Assembly: GCA_030374765.1 (NCBI GenBank)
Contig: JARGXX010000021.1
Location: forward strand, 124,001-188,000
Length of the DNA: 64,000 bases
From: Agarophyton chilense
Lineage: Eukaryota; Rhodophyta; Florideophyceae; Gracilariales; Gracilariaceae
Reading direction: 5' to 3'
This document shows, piece after piece, positions 1 through 9,501 of the stretch. The translations under genes and the position numbers were made by a program. Each line of letters starts with the position of its first letter. Position 1 is the first letter of the stretch. The notes beneath the pieces are model-generated. The model did not search any database, had not been told where the DNA came from, and saw only the letters and a list, made by a program, of their open reading frames with translations.

Positions 1-2025
1 TCATAAGCTGAAGAAGCTAGAGGAGCGTGGTGTGGAAGCTATCTTTATTGGGTACACCCCAGGGTCTCACGGATACAAGTTGTGGGACTCTGAAAAGAAA
101 AAGGTGATTGTGTCAAGAGATGTACGGTTTGATGAGTTTTCGGGCTCAGACAACCAGTTTAGCTATGAGGAAGAGGACTACGCAGACATTGACTTTAGTA
201 ATATGTCTAGTCCACATGATACCTCTACATCTGACACATCTAGTGGACCCAGCGATGATGACCCTTCTGCGCCTTTGCCTGACTCTGATGATGCTTCTGA
301 CAGCTCTGTTGATGATTCCGCAGCTGATACACCAGTTGAGCCTGTAGTGCATGAGACACAACCTGTTCGTAGGTCCACGCGTGAACGTAGGAAGCCGAGC
401 TCATGGTGGCGTGCAACTGCTCTACTCACTGCCAGTGATGACACCCCGTCGTCATATGATGATGCTGTGTCACGTCCTGATTCCGAAGCATGGAAGAAGG
501 CAATGAAGAGTGAGTACCAGTCACTAATTGAGCATGACACATGGGACTTAGTGCCAAGGCCAGCAGACAGCAACGTGATTTCGTCCAAGTGTGTGTATGT
601 GCAGAAGTATAAAGCAGCACCATCTGGTGAACCAACTATCAGGTACAAGGCTCGTATGGTTGCTAGGGGATTCCTGCAGATCGAGGGTGTTGACTTTTCT
701 GAAACATATGCACCTGTTGTTATGTTTACCTCGATCAGGATGATTCTGTCAGTGAGTGCTGTACGAGACTTTCATTTGCACCAGATGGATGTGAAAACAG
801 CTTTTCTGAACGGTGACCTTGAGGAGACAGTGTACATGGAGCAGCCAACAGGTTTTGTGCAGCAAGGTAACGAGGATCTGGTGTGTCGTTTGAAGAAAGC
901 CATCTATGGGCTACGACAGGCACCCAGACAGTGGCATGCAAAGATATACTCGTTCCTTGTTGAGGAGATGCAGTTGACGCCAAATGACGCAGATGAGTGT
1001 GTGTACAGCGGAAAGATACTGGGATTTGTTGTTCTAATTGCTCTATACGTTGATGACTTGCTTATTGCAAGTCCGAGCATGAAGACAATGGATCGTGTAA
1101 AGGCAGAGCTGTCGTCTCGGTTCCACATGAAAGACCTCTATCAAGCTCGCATGGTACTCGGATTCGAGATCCACCGTGACAGAGTTAAGCGAGAGTTGTA
1201 TCTGACTCAGTCTGCGTACACACAAAAGGTCTTGGAACGTTTTGGCATGCACCAGTCTAAACCAGTTGACACTACAATGGAAGTTGGCATGGACCTGTCT
1301 GCGATTCGGGATGTTCTCAGGGAGGTGCCGTACCGTCAGGCAATTGGCTGTCTCATGTACTTGTCTGTAGGAACTCGTCCAGATATCTCATACGCGGTGT
1401 CTAAACTTGCCAAGTATGTTGAGAAACCTGTAGAGATTCACTGGAAGGCAGTCAAACGTGTGCTTCGCTATCTCAACGGTACTTGTACATTTGGTCTCAC
1501 CTACGGCTTAAACACCGATTTGGCACTTCATGGCTACGTGGACTCTGACTGGGCAGGCGATGTTGCAAACTGCAAGTCTACCAGTGGATACTTGTTCATG
1601 ATGGCTGGAGGTTCTGTGTCATGGTGTTCACGTCAGCAAGAAGTGCTGAAGCTGAGTATGTGAGTCTGTGCAGTGGTTCCAAAGAGGCCATCTGGCTTAG
1701 GCGTTTGTGGAATGGCATCGGCATAGTCATTGGAGTAAAAGTGGACGATTCGGTAAAGTTGCTTGTTGAACCAACGCCTGTATATGTTGACAACCAAGGG
1801 TGCATTGACCTTGCCCGAAATGGCGTTGTCAACAAGCGTACCAAGCATATCGACATTCGTTTTCACTTTACTCGAGAAGCTCTACGTGACACGTCGATTG
1901 TGTTGTTCTACTGCCCTACCAATTGCATGACTGCCGATATGCTCAACAAACCACTTTGCCGTGTGAAGCACGAAAGGTTCCGTGAAGACAGTGGCGTCCG
2001 ACACCTAGACCTTTTAAGTCAGTGA
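1..2025 (+). pseudogene. Copia-1 pol, C-terminal half (integrase tail, reverse transcriptase, RNase H)
   Basis: This is the C-terminal half of a Copia polyprotein. The main frame runs from before the window to the TGA at 1661-1663. It holds the integrase-RT linker (acidic, Ser/Asp-rich, about 180-360), the RT core with DVKTAFLNG and YVDDLLIAS (near 1045-1070), and the start of RNase H (DSDWAGD near 1540). The rest of RNase H (AEAEYVSL, ADMLNKPL) is in the -1 frame, open from 1549 to 2025. The frame change coincides with a roughly 16-bp deletion relative to the Copia-3 copy at 22390. Substitutions relative to the complete copy include K to M in VVKFTS and R to C in NRKSTSG. I call it a pseudogene because it is split and mutated, although the same split occurs in the young copy. 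Confidence 0.88.
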
Positions 2026-2036
2026 CAGAGTGGGAG

Positions 2037-2734
2037 TGTTGGCTGTGTTGGCTGTTGACCCTGTGCTGTCACTGAAAACCAAAAGTGCAGGGAGCATGGG
2101 CTGTTTTGAAGGGTGCCTCTGGAAAAGCGCATATGCGTGACAGTCGGGTCTCAACGTGAACTCGGCCTGTGATTGGCTACTGCAACTGGGCACATGCAAT
2201 GTGGTGTGTACAAGTGGTATGGCACTATTGGGTTTGTCTGTGGTACACGTGTATACGTGGTCTACTTGTACTACTGTGCACGCTGTTCAACATGTCCAGC
2301 TGGTGTACTATGAACACATCTCACAAGGTGTAACGAATGTACTTGGAGAAGAGACGTGACATGTGTATTACAGGAGACTTGGTGTTACTGTGCTCGAACG
2401 TGAATGTGTATGGAGGCGGATTGCAAGTAGTGTGTGCTGGCATATTGAATTTGTGCATACATCAGTGTAATTATGGGCTGTGCACTGTTGTATTGCCTTG
2501 TTGTGCACTGCAATGAACATTGACTAGGGTTAATGTCATGCTTGAATATGATTGGTAGTATTGAGTGTCCCTGCTTTGTAGTCTAGGGTTTACTTTGGGA
2601 TGGAGTCTAGACAGCTGACGTTTTGAAGTAGTATACAAGTGAAAGCTTGAGCGCCTCCAAGTAAATCATACCCAAAGCTGGCGAACTTCCTTTTCATCCC
2701 CTCAACCTTTCCTTCAGCATTTCCCTATCCAACA
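2037..2734 (+). repeat. 3' LTR of Copia-1 copy 0
   Basis: The LTR reads TGTTGGCTG to ATCCAACA and matches the reverse complement of the LTRs at 8398 and 14318. The first nine bases (TGTTGGCTG) are duplicated in tandem at 2037-2054, so the real boundary is either 2037 or 2046. A purine tract (GAGTGGGAG) precedes it as the polypurine tract. The TATA element of the family (TATATAAG) reads TATACAAG here, near 2632, so promoter activity is probably reduced. Confidence 0.9.
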
Positions 2735-4905
2735 ATCTAAACACACGCATGTGCTTCAAAAAAGGTTTATTTCCAGTTACCAGAAAGTAGGGACTGTTGT
2801 TAACAGTAGAATGTTGCACTCGATTACGCACAAAGATAACATGGTTCAGCGCATATGGCCACAAACATTCTGGTAGATCGGCTTGGATCAGCAACGATCG
2901 AGCAGCTTCCACCATGGTACGATTGATGCGCTCAGCTATAGCGTTGTGTTCGGGGGTGTATGGAGCAGAGAAAGAAGTGAGGCCATGTTCTGCTGCCAAA
3001 TTCTCTTGCAGGGCGATATATTCTTCTGCACCGTCAGAGTGCAAACTTTTGATATGCGCTCCTCCAAGCTGCTTAAACTTTGCCGCAATACCTCCAAAGA
3101 CATCACTAAGAGCACTGCGATGGAGCACAAGACAAAGGAAAACATACCGTGAATGATCATCGAGGAATGTACATGCATATTGAAACATGTCCGGAAAAAA
3201 CTTTTCCAGAGGACCTACAATATCCGAGTGCACAATGTCACCAACCGCGGATGCATGCTCAAAGTGACCTGGGAACGGAAGCTTATGAGCCTTGCCAAGT
3301 CGACATGCTCGGCATACATCCTCCATGTCACACAAGTGCGGCACTCCATCTGCGTACTTGTGTACATGTTGCAGATCACGTTGGTTGATGTGAGCCAGTC
3401 GTCGGTGCCACAGTTGAGTCTCCGTAGACTTCGTCGAAAGCGCAAGTTCCACACCAACATGCCCTAAAGGTTGAGGCAGTGTGTACATGCGATACCTTGT
3501 CACGGTCACCAATGCCCACCTCAAAACCATTTGACTCTAGCGTCAAACGTACACTGTGACGACCGAAGAGCGACTCAATACCTTTGTCGGCCAGACACCC
3601 AGTTGAAACCAAGTTGTAACCCAGAGCGGCGGACAGTAGGGCATCACTCCGACGTATGTCCGCATTGTCCAAAGGAATGATCACCTCTCTGCATTGTGTA
3701 GATACAACAGATGTGTTATCGGCAAGCATCACTGTCCTTTCGTCGCAGGGTTCAAGTGAACCGGGCACGAACGTACAAACAGAATGGAAGCAATGTACTG
3801 TCGCACCGCTGTCTGCGTAGGTACTCAGGTCATTCGGCGGAACTATAGTGGTCCTTTCCACAGTTGCACCAGCAATTTCGATTTTTCCAGACTTTCCAGA
3901 AGACTTGCTCGAGGCGCTTCTACCACTACTGCCACCCGTTCGCTTGGGTTGTGGCGACAGTTTATCGAGGATACTCTGCGGCAAGTGGTTGTCCGGGTTG
4001 TCCGGATTCATAAAGCAACGATCTTGTGTGTGTCCATCGCGATCACAGAAGTCGCAATGATGTCCATTGCTCGATCCTGAACGATCAAATGATGACGATC
4101 TCAAGGCGGCAGCAAGTGCACGAGCAGTAGACTCAATGTCGGAGTGACCATCAGACTCCTCATCTTCGTTGTTTGCACTACTGCGGGTACGATTAGTCGA
4201 TTCAGAATGTCGACCAGATTTTTTCCTGCCCTTCTTCTTGCGACGTGAACTACGTCCAGACGGCCTTGCAGACACCTGTTTCGCGTTGTATTCATCTATG
4301 AGGGTCGTGGCCACGTAGTCCCATGTAAGCTCAGCGATATCCTTGGTTCGAAGAGCTGCAGCAGTAGACTCCAGTGTGCAATTGGGATCAATAGAAGCAA
4401 GTAACATGGGAGCTTTGTGCGACTCCGGTACTGCCGCATCCTTCCCCATGCGCTCTAACTGAGCAAATAACGCCGTGTACTGGTCCACATAGTCTGACAT
4501 ATTCCGACCATTGTATTCCATACTGAATAGTTGAGTCTGCACAGCAATTCTGGATACAGTACGATTGGACGCATACCGTGCATCAAGTAGTGCGAGCATG
4601 CGCGCCGGGTCGTCGTCGACATCCATGACCACACGAAGTGGCGCATCACCCAAGGCGCATATTATGATTCCACATGCCTTCTCGCGCTTGGCCACAACTC
4701 GAGCGCTATCAATAGCGGTATCCGATGTTGCTTCAGTAGTTGCTGAATATCCAGAATCGGATTCCACACCGTTCCACACACCTTTAACACGGCATGCAGC
4801 ACGAAGGCGATGGCGCCATAGGGCATAATCATCACCACGCCTTCCATGAAAACGAGGGATTTTCATCCCGGTAGTACTTTCGGATTCCATTTCCGTGTCC
4901 GACAT
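2735..4905 (-). pseudogene. Copia-2 gag-pol, copy 2a (frameshifted, 3' part cut off)
   Basis: The ATG at 4903-4905 starts a Copia gag (MSDTEMESE...). A CX2CX4HX4C zinc knuckle lies near 4025-4065. The aspartic protease motif DSGATVHC follows near 3810, then the GAG-pre-integrase HRRLAHIN and the start of the integrase (HSDIVGP, DDHSRY, NAIAERINR). Compared with copies 2b and 2c, two bases (GA) are missing near 3490. That ends the first frame at 3376 and moves integrase into another frame (3530-2694). The integrase reading stops being Copia-2 at RVF (about 2745), where the Copia-1 LTR begins. RT and RNase H are absent from this side. Confidence 0.88.
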
Positions 4906-5804
4906 ATTTCAGTCTGTTATCCACGAAGCAGATAGAACGGAACCAAACGAAATTAATTAGTAGAGGGAAGCAGAGTGAGGGACTCAATGCCTTGGGAAGT
5001 TTAAGAAAAGGGCCACGAGCAGTGATGAATTCGTGGCCGAGCTTGCCCGAACGGAGTATCCCAACTCCAACGTTCGGCAGCGAGGACGACAGCGGAGACT
5101 TTTGACGTAGCCTGCAACGCTCATTGAGACGCGTCTCGTACGCGATCACAAGCGGAGCTCGGGTGCTCCCACGCTTGGAGTATACTCACGGGCAGTGGCA
5201 GAAGGCGTACCCGGAACAGACAAACTTCTCGACTTCGGGTTGAAACTTCTTGATTGAACCTACCGAGACTTGCTCGAGGTAGGCGGGCGCACTGGCGGGA
5301 GAAACTACCTCCGCTACCCTAAAGGATGATCCCCTGGACCCTGGTTACTCTCTCCAGGTGAGGTACGCTTTGATTACCTACCGAACTCTGCGCACTTCAG
5401 AGTCCGGCGCTTTTAGTCCCTACGAGGCGTCCCAAGGAGGGGTGTCGTCAAGATACACTTCCCCCAGTTGACCCAAGCTAGCCTCTTGCGGGAAAGTAGC
5501 GCGGTCGTGCGGTGTAGTACGGTTGCTCCTACACTTCCAAGCCCAATTCATCGACCTCCGTACTCTACGGACGGAGAGCAGGATTTGGCAGACTTCCCGG
5601 TCTCGTGCCAAGGGGGTACTAACAAACGCGATATGTTTTCGCCACCAAGGAGGAAGTCCGCAGGGTACACGCCTGTCGCAAAACAAAATAACTTCTTGAA
5701 TCCAGATGAGCGTTAGTCGTAGATCGCGCACCTGTGGCAGTAGGGAATCTTCTTGAATCCAAATAAATGTTAGTAGAGCGTGACGTCTGCGAAGAGTCGA
5801 CGCT
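4906..5804 (-). promoter_or_regulatory. Copia-2 leader (5' untranslated) with conserved hairpin block at 5277-5505
   Basis: No long coding frame is visible between the primer-binding site and gag. The segment 5277-5505 matches the Copia-1 leader (13251-13475) although the two families differ strongly elsewhere. Short hairpins occur in the same order: CCTGG/CCAGG (5340-5358), AGGTA/TACCT (5361-5379) and ACTCTG/CAGAGT (5385-5403). The position, before gag in genomic RNA, suggests packaging, dimerisation or translation control. That role is inference. Confidence 0.6.
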
Positions 5805-5818
5805 CTGGGCCCATAACC
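5805..5818 (-). other. Primer-binding site, anticodon arm of initiator tRNA-Met (copy 2a)
   Basis: The + strand reads CTGGGCCCATAACC, the anticodon-arm sequence of eukaryotic initiator tRNA-Met (CAT anticodon inside). On the element's sense strand it is the complement, directly after the LTR. This is the half-tRNA priming arrangement known from Drosophila copia. Confidence 0.75.
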
Positions 5819-6492
5819 TCACAACGTGAGCGCAGGTTCGGTAAAGGAAAAGGAAGAAGAGGGGGAAAAAACGAGAAGAAGAGAAAAATAAAGAAAGAGA
5901 AACAAAGGAAGGTAGTCAGCCTTGACAATTTACTTCGATCGTTGGCGACCGTCATTGAAAACTATATCTACCTCGCACGCAGTTCCGCCGCCGGTGCTGA
6001 CCGTCGGCGGGTCACCCACGTCTCACACCTTGCCACTGTGCGACGAGGAGTTGCGCGCCAAAACAATTTCAAACATGAAGCATATCAAATAAAAACTCAA
6101 AAAAATCATCCAAAGTGGTGCGCCAGTGCCAACCACCCCGCGCAGCCCAGATTCGGCTGTTACGGCCAAACCCCGTATCCAGCCCACTTTCGCACATTCT
6201 CTCCAACTGCATAGCCCGTGCTCATTCAGCGCTCTCGTCCAATCAAATCGCTCCACTTGGGCCGAAGCCCCAACACGCCCCATTAGAACCAGACCACTTG
6301 TCCATACCACGTTGCATGAGGGCATTTGCAGTAGCCAATCAGATGGCCGTTTCACGTTGAGATTGAGATGAGGCGCATATGCGTTTTTCCGCGGAGGGTG
6401 CCCAAAAGTGCCCATGCTTAAATCCACTTTTTGTTTTCCACTATTTCCAACACTCCAAAGGGCTTGGGGGCACAGTCGACCAAACCTCAACA
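5819..6492 (-). repeat. Copia-2 LTR, shared by copies 2a and 2b
   Basis: This 674-bp LTR reads, on the minus strand, TGTTGAGG to CGTTGTGA. It holds the U3 module shared with Copia-1 (CCAAT box and the palindrome CGCATATGCG at 6374-6383) and a purine-rich tract at about 5842-5912. It is the 5' LTR of copy 2a and touches the cut pol of copy 2b at 6493. Confidence 0.85.
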
Positions 6493-8110
6493 CCTTGCCA
6501 AGTCGACATGCTCGGCATACCTCCTCCATGTCACACAAGTGCGGCACTCCATCTGCGTACTTGTGTACATGTTGCAGATCACGTTGGTTGATGTGAGCCA
6601 GTCGTCGGTGCCACAGTTGAGTCTCCGTAGACTTAGTCGAAAGCGCAAGTTCCACACCAGCATGCTCTAAAGGTTGAGGCAGTGTGTACATGCGAGATAC
6701 CTTGTCACGATCACCAATGCCCACCTCAAAACCATTTGACTCTAGCGTCAAACGTACACTATGACGACCGAAGAGCGACTCAATACCTTTGTCGGCCAAA
6801 CACCCGGTTGAAACCAAGTTGTATCCCAGAGCGGGGGTCAGTAGGGCATCACTCAGACGTATGTTCGCATTGTCCAAAGGAATGATCACCTCTCCGCGTT
6901 GTTTAGATACAACAGATGTGTTATCGGCAAGCATCACTGTCCTTTCGTCGCAAGGTTCAAGTGAACCGGGCACGAACGCACAAACAGAATGGAAGCAATG
7001 TACTGTCGCACCGCTGTCTGCGTAGGTACTCAGGTCATTCGGCGGAACTATAGTGGTCCTTTCCACAGTTGCACCAGCAATTTCGATTTTGCCAGACTTT
7101 CCAGAAGACTTGCTCGAGGCGCTTCTACCACTACTGCCACCCATTCGCTTGGGTTGTGGCGACAGTTTATCGAGGATACTCTGCGGCAAGTGGTTGTCCG
7201 GGTTGTCCGGATTCATAAAGCAACGATCTTGTGTGTGTCCATCGCGATCACAGAAGTCGCAATGATGTCCATTGCTCGATCCAGAACGATCAAATGATGA
7301 CGATCTCAAGGCGGCAGCAAGTGCACGAGCAGTAGACTCAATGTCGGAGTGACCATCAGACTCCTCATCTTCGTTGTTTGCACTACTGCGGGTACGATTC
7401 GTCGATTCAGAATGTCGACCAGATTTTTTCCTGCCCTTCTTCTTGCGACGTGAACTACGTCCAGACGGCCTTGCAGACACCTGTTTCGCGTTGTATTTAT
7501 CTATGAGGGTCGTGGCCACGTAGTCCCATGTAAGCTCAGCGATATCCTTGGTTCGAAGAGCTGCAGCAGTAGACTCCAGTGTGCAATTGGGATCAATAGA
7601 AGCAAGTAACATGGGAGCTTTGTGCGACTCCGGTACTGCCGCATCCTTCCCCATGCGCTCTAACTGAGCAAATAACGCCGTGTACTGGTCCACATAGCCT
7701 GACATATTCTGACCATTGTATCCCATACGGAATAGTTGAGTCTGCACAGCAATTCTGGATACAGTACGATTGGACGCATACCGTGCATCAAGTAATGCGA
7801 GCATGCGCGCCGGGTCGTCGTCGACATCCATGACCACACGAAGTGGCGCATCACCCAAGGCGCATATTATGATTCCACATGCCTTCTCGCGCTTGGCGAC
7901 AACTCGAGCGCTATCAATAGCGGTATCCGATGTTGCTTCAGTAGTTGCTGAATATCCAGAATCGGATTCCACAACGTTCCACACACCTTTAACACGGCAT
8001 GCAGCACGAAGGCGATGGCGCCATAGGGCATAATCATCACCACGCCTTCCATGAAAACGAGGGATTTTCATCCCGGTAGTACTTTCGGATTCCATTTCCG
8101 TGTCCGACAT
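6493..8110 (-). pseudogene. Copia-2 gag and protease, copy 2b (pol truncated at GAG-pre-integrase)
   Basis: The ATG at 8108-8110 starts the same gag as 2a and 2c. The zinc knuckle CDFCDRDGHTQDRC, protease DSGATVHC and HRRLAHINQRD are intact, and the 2-bp deletion of 2a is absent. After CRACRLGK the frame passes straight into U3 at 6492 and stays open to 6023 by chance, adding about 157 LTR-encoded residues. Integrase, RT and RNase H are missing. The product could act as Gag plus protease, but the copy cannot be autonomous. Confidence 0.88.
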
Positions 8111-8397
8111 ATTTCAGTCTGTTATCCACGAAGCAGATAGAACGGAACCAAACGAAATTAATTAGTAGAGGGAAGCAGAGTGAGGGACTCAATGTCTTGG
8201 GAAGTTTAAGAAAAGGGCCACGAGCAGTGATGAATTCGTGGCCGAGCTTGCCCGAACGGAGTATCCCAACTCAAACGTTCGACAGCGAGGACGACAGCGG
8301 AGACTTTTGACGTAGCCTGCAACGCTCACCGAGACGCGTCTCGTACGCGATCACAAGCGGAGCTCGGGTGCTCCCACGCTTGGAGTATACTCACGGG
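8111..8397 (-). promoter_or_regulatory. Copia-2b leader, gag-proximal part
   Basis: This is leader sequence matching 4906-5190, interrupted at 8397/8398 by the complete Copia-1 insertion. It resumes at 15011. No gene is seen in it. Confidence 0.8.
8393..8397. repeat. Target-site duplication (left) of the complete Copia-1
   Basis: ACGGG precedes the LTR, and the same ACGGG follows the other LTR at 15006-15010. The uninterrupted site can be read in copy 2a near 5190. Confidence 0.95.
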
Positions 8398-9085
8398 TGT
8401 TGGATAGGGAAATGCTGAAGGAAAGGTTGAGGGAATGAAAAGGAAGTTCGCCAGCTCTGGCTTGGATTTACTTGGAGGCGCTCAAACTTTCACTTATATA
8501 CTACTTCAAAACGTCAGCTGTCTAGACTCCAACTCAAAGTAAACCCTAGACTACAAAGCAGGGACACTCAATACTACCAATCATATTCAAGCATGACATT
8601 AACCCTAGTCAATGTTCATTGCAGCGCACAACAAGGCAATATACAGTGCACAGCCCATAATTACACTGACGTGTGCACAAATTCAATATGCCAGCATACA
8701 CTACTTGCAATCCGCCTCCATACACATTCACGTTCCAGCACAGTACACCAAGTCTCCTGTAATACACATGTCACGTCTCTTCTCCAAGTACATTCGTTAC
8801 ACCTTGTGAGATGTGTTCATAATACACCAGCTGGACATATTGAACAGCGTGCACAGTAGTACAAGTCGACCACGTACACACGTGTACCACAGACAAACCC
8901 AATAGTGCCATACCACTTGTACACACCACATTGCATGTGCACATTTGCAGTAGCCAATCACAGCCCGAGTTCACGTTGAGATCCGACTGACACGCATATG
9001 CGCTTTTCCAGGGGCACCCTCCAAAACAGCCCATGCTCCCCTGCACTTTTGTTTTTCAGTGACAGCACAGGGTCAACAGCCAACA
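8398..9085 (-). repeat. 3' LTR of the complete Copia-1
   Basis: The LTR is bounded by TGTTGG and CCAACA. On its sense (minus) strand it carries the CGCATATGCG palindrome (8993-9002), an inverted CCAAT box (8953-8960) and a TATATAAG box near 8494-8501. Confidence 0.95.
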
Positions 9086-9094
9086 CTCCCCCTC
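9086..9094 (-). other. Polypurine tract of Copia-1
   Basis: On the sense strand GAGGGGGAG directly precedes the 3' LTR, the expected plus-strand priming site. Confidence 0.85.
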
Positions 9095-9105
9095 TGTCAC
9101 TGACT

Positions 9106-9501
9106 TCAAAGGTCTAGGTGTCGGACGCCACTGTCTTCACGGAACCTCTCGTGCTTCACACGGCAAAGTGGTTTGTTGAGCATATCGGCAGTCATGCAAT
9201 TGGTAGGGCAGTAGAACAACACAATCGACGTGTCACGTAGAGCTTCTCGAGTAAAGTGAAAACGAATGTCGATATGCTTGGTACGCTTGTTGACAACGCC
9301 ATTTCGGGCAAGGTCAATGCACCCTTGGTTGTCAACATATACAGGCGTTGGTTCAACAAGCAACTTTACCGAATCGTCCACTTTTACTCCAATGACTATG
9401 CCGATGCCATTCCACAAACGCCTAAGCCAGATGGCCTCTTTGGAACCACTGCACAGACTCACATACTCAGCTTCAGCACTTCTTGCTGACGTGAACACCA
9501 T
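9106..9501 (-). CDS. Copia-1 RNase H, C-terminal part in the -1 frame
   Basis: This frame encodes the second half of the Copia RNase H domain (AEAEYVSLCSGSKEAIWL, VDNQGCIDLARN, TADMLNKPL). It overlaps the end of the main gag-pol frame (9459) and lies in the -1 frame relative to it. The closest intact arrangement in this window is Copia-3 at 22390-22779, where the domain reads through continuously. RNase H degrades the RNA strand during reverse transcription, so this part must be made by frameshifting, supplied in trans, or be lost. I see no obvious slippery heptamer in the overlap. Confidence 0.8.
   Translation of the reverse strand: MVFTSARSAEAEYVSLCSGSKEAIWLRRLWNGIGIVIGVKVDDSVKLLVEPTPVYVDNQGCIDLARNGVVNKRTKHIDIRFHFTREALRDTSIVLFYCPTNCMTADMLNKPLCRVKHERFREDSGVRHLDL

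Larger units (their letters stand above)
1..2734 (+). mobile_element. Copia-1 family retrotransposon, copy 0 (5' part outside the window)
   Basis: The window opens inside the pol gene of a Ty1/Copia element and runs through RT, RNase H and the 3' LTR. Its product is nearly identical to that of the complete element at 8398-15005, so family membership is direct. The copy has inserted into the integrase region of a Copia-2 element, whose minus-strand pol resumes at 2735. The five bases after the LTR (ATCTA) are the expected right-hand target duplication; the left copy lies outside the window. A damaged TATA box and amino-acid changes show it is older than the 8398-15005 copy. Confidence 0.93.
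2735..6492 (-). mobile_element. Copia-2 family element, copy 2a
   Basis: This Ty1/Copia element runs right to left: 5' LTR 5819-6492, primer-binding site 5805-5818, leader 4906-5804, then gag-pol from 4905 down to 2735, where the Copia-1 insertion cuts it. The 5' LTR directly abuts the truncated pol of copy 2b at 6493. One LTR therefore serves two neighbouring internal regions, a tandem-array arrangement. Confidence 0.88.

Noticed and set aside
5780-6214. 144-codon Lys/Arg-rich + strand frame (also 15598-16062)
   Set aside because: It is a translation of the purine-rich tract in the Copia-2 LTR, antisense to the element.
8771-9046. 91-codon U3 frame of Copia-1 (also 14691-14966), as a possible LTR-encoded protein
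   Set aside because: The peptide resembles the Copia-2 U3 frame only where the DNA module itself is conserved. I see no separate sign of coding selection.
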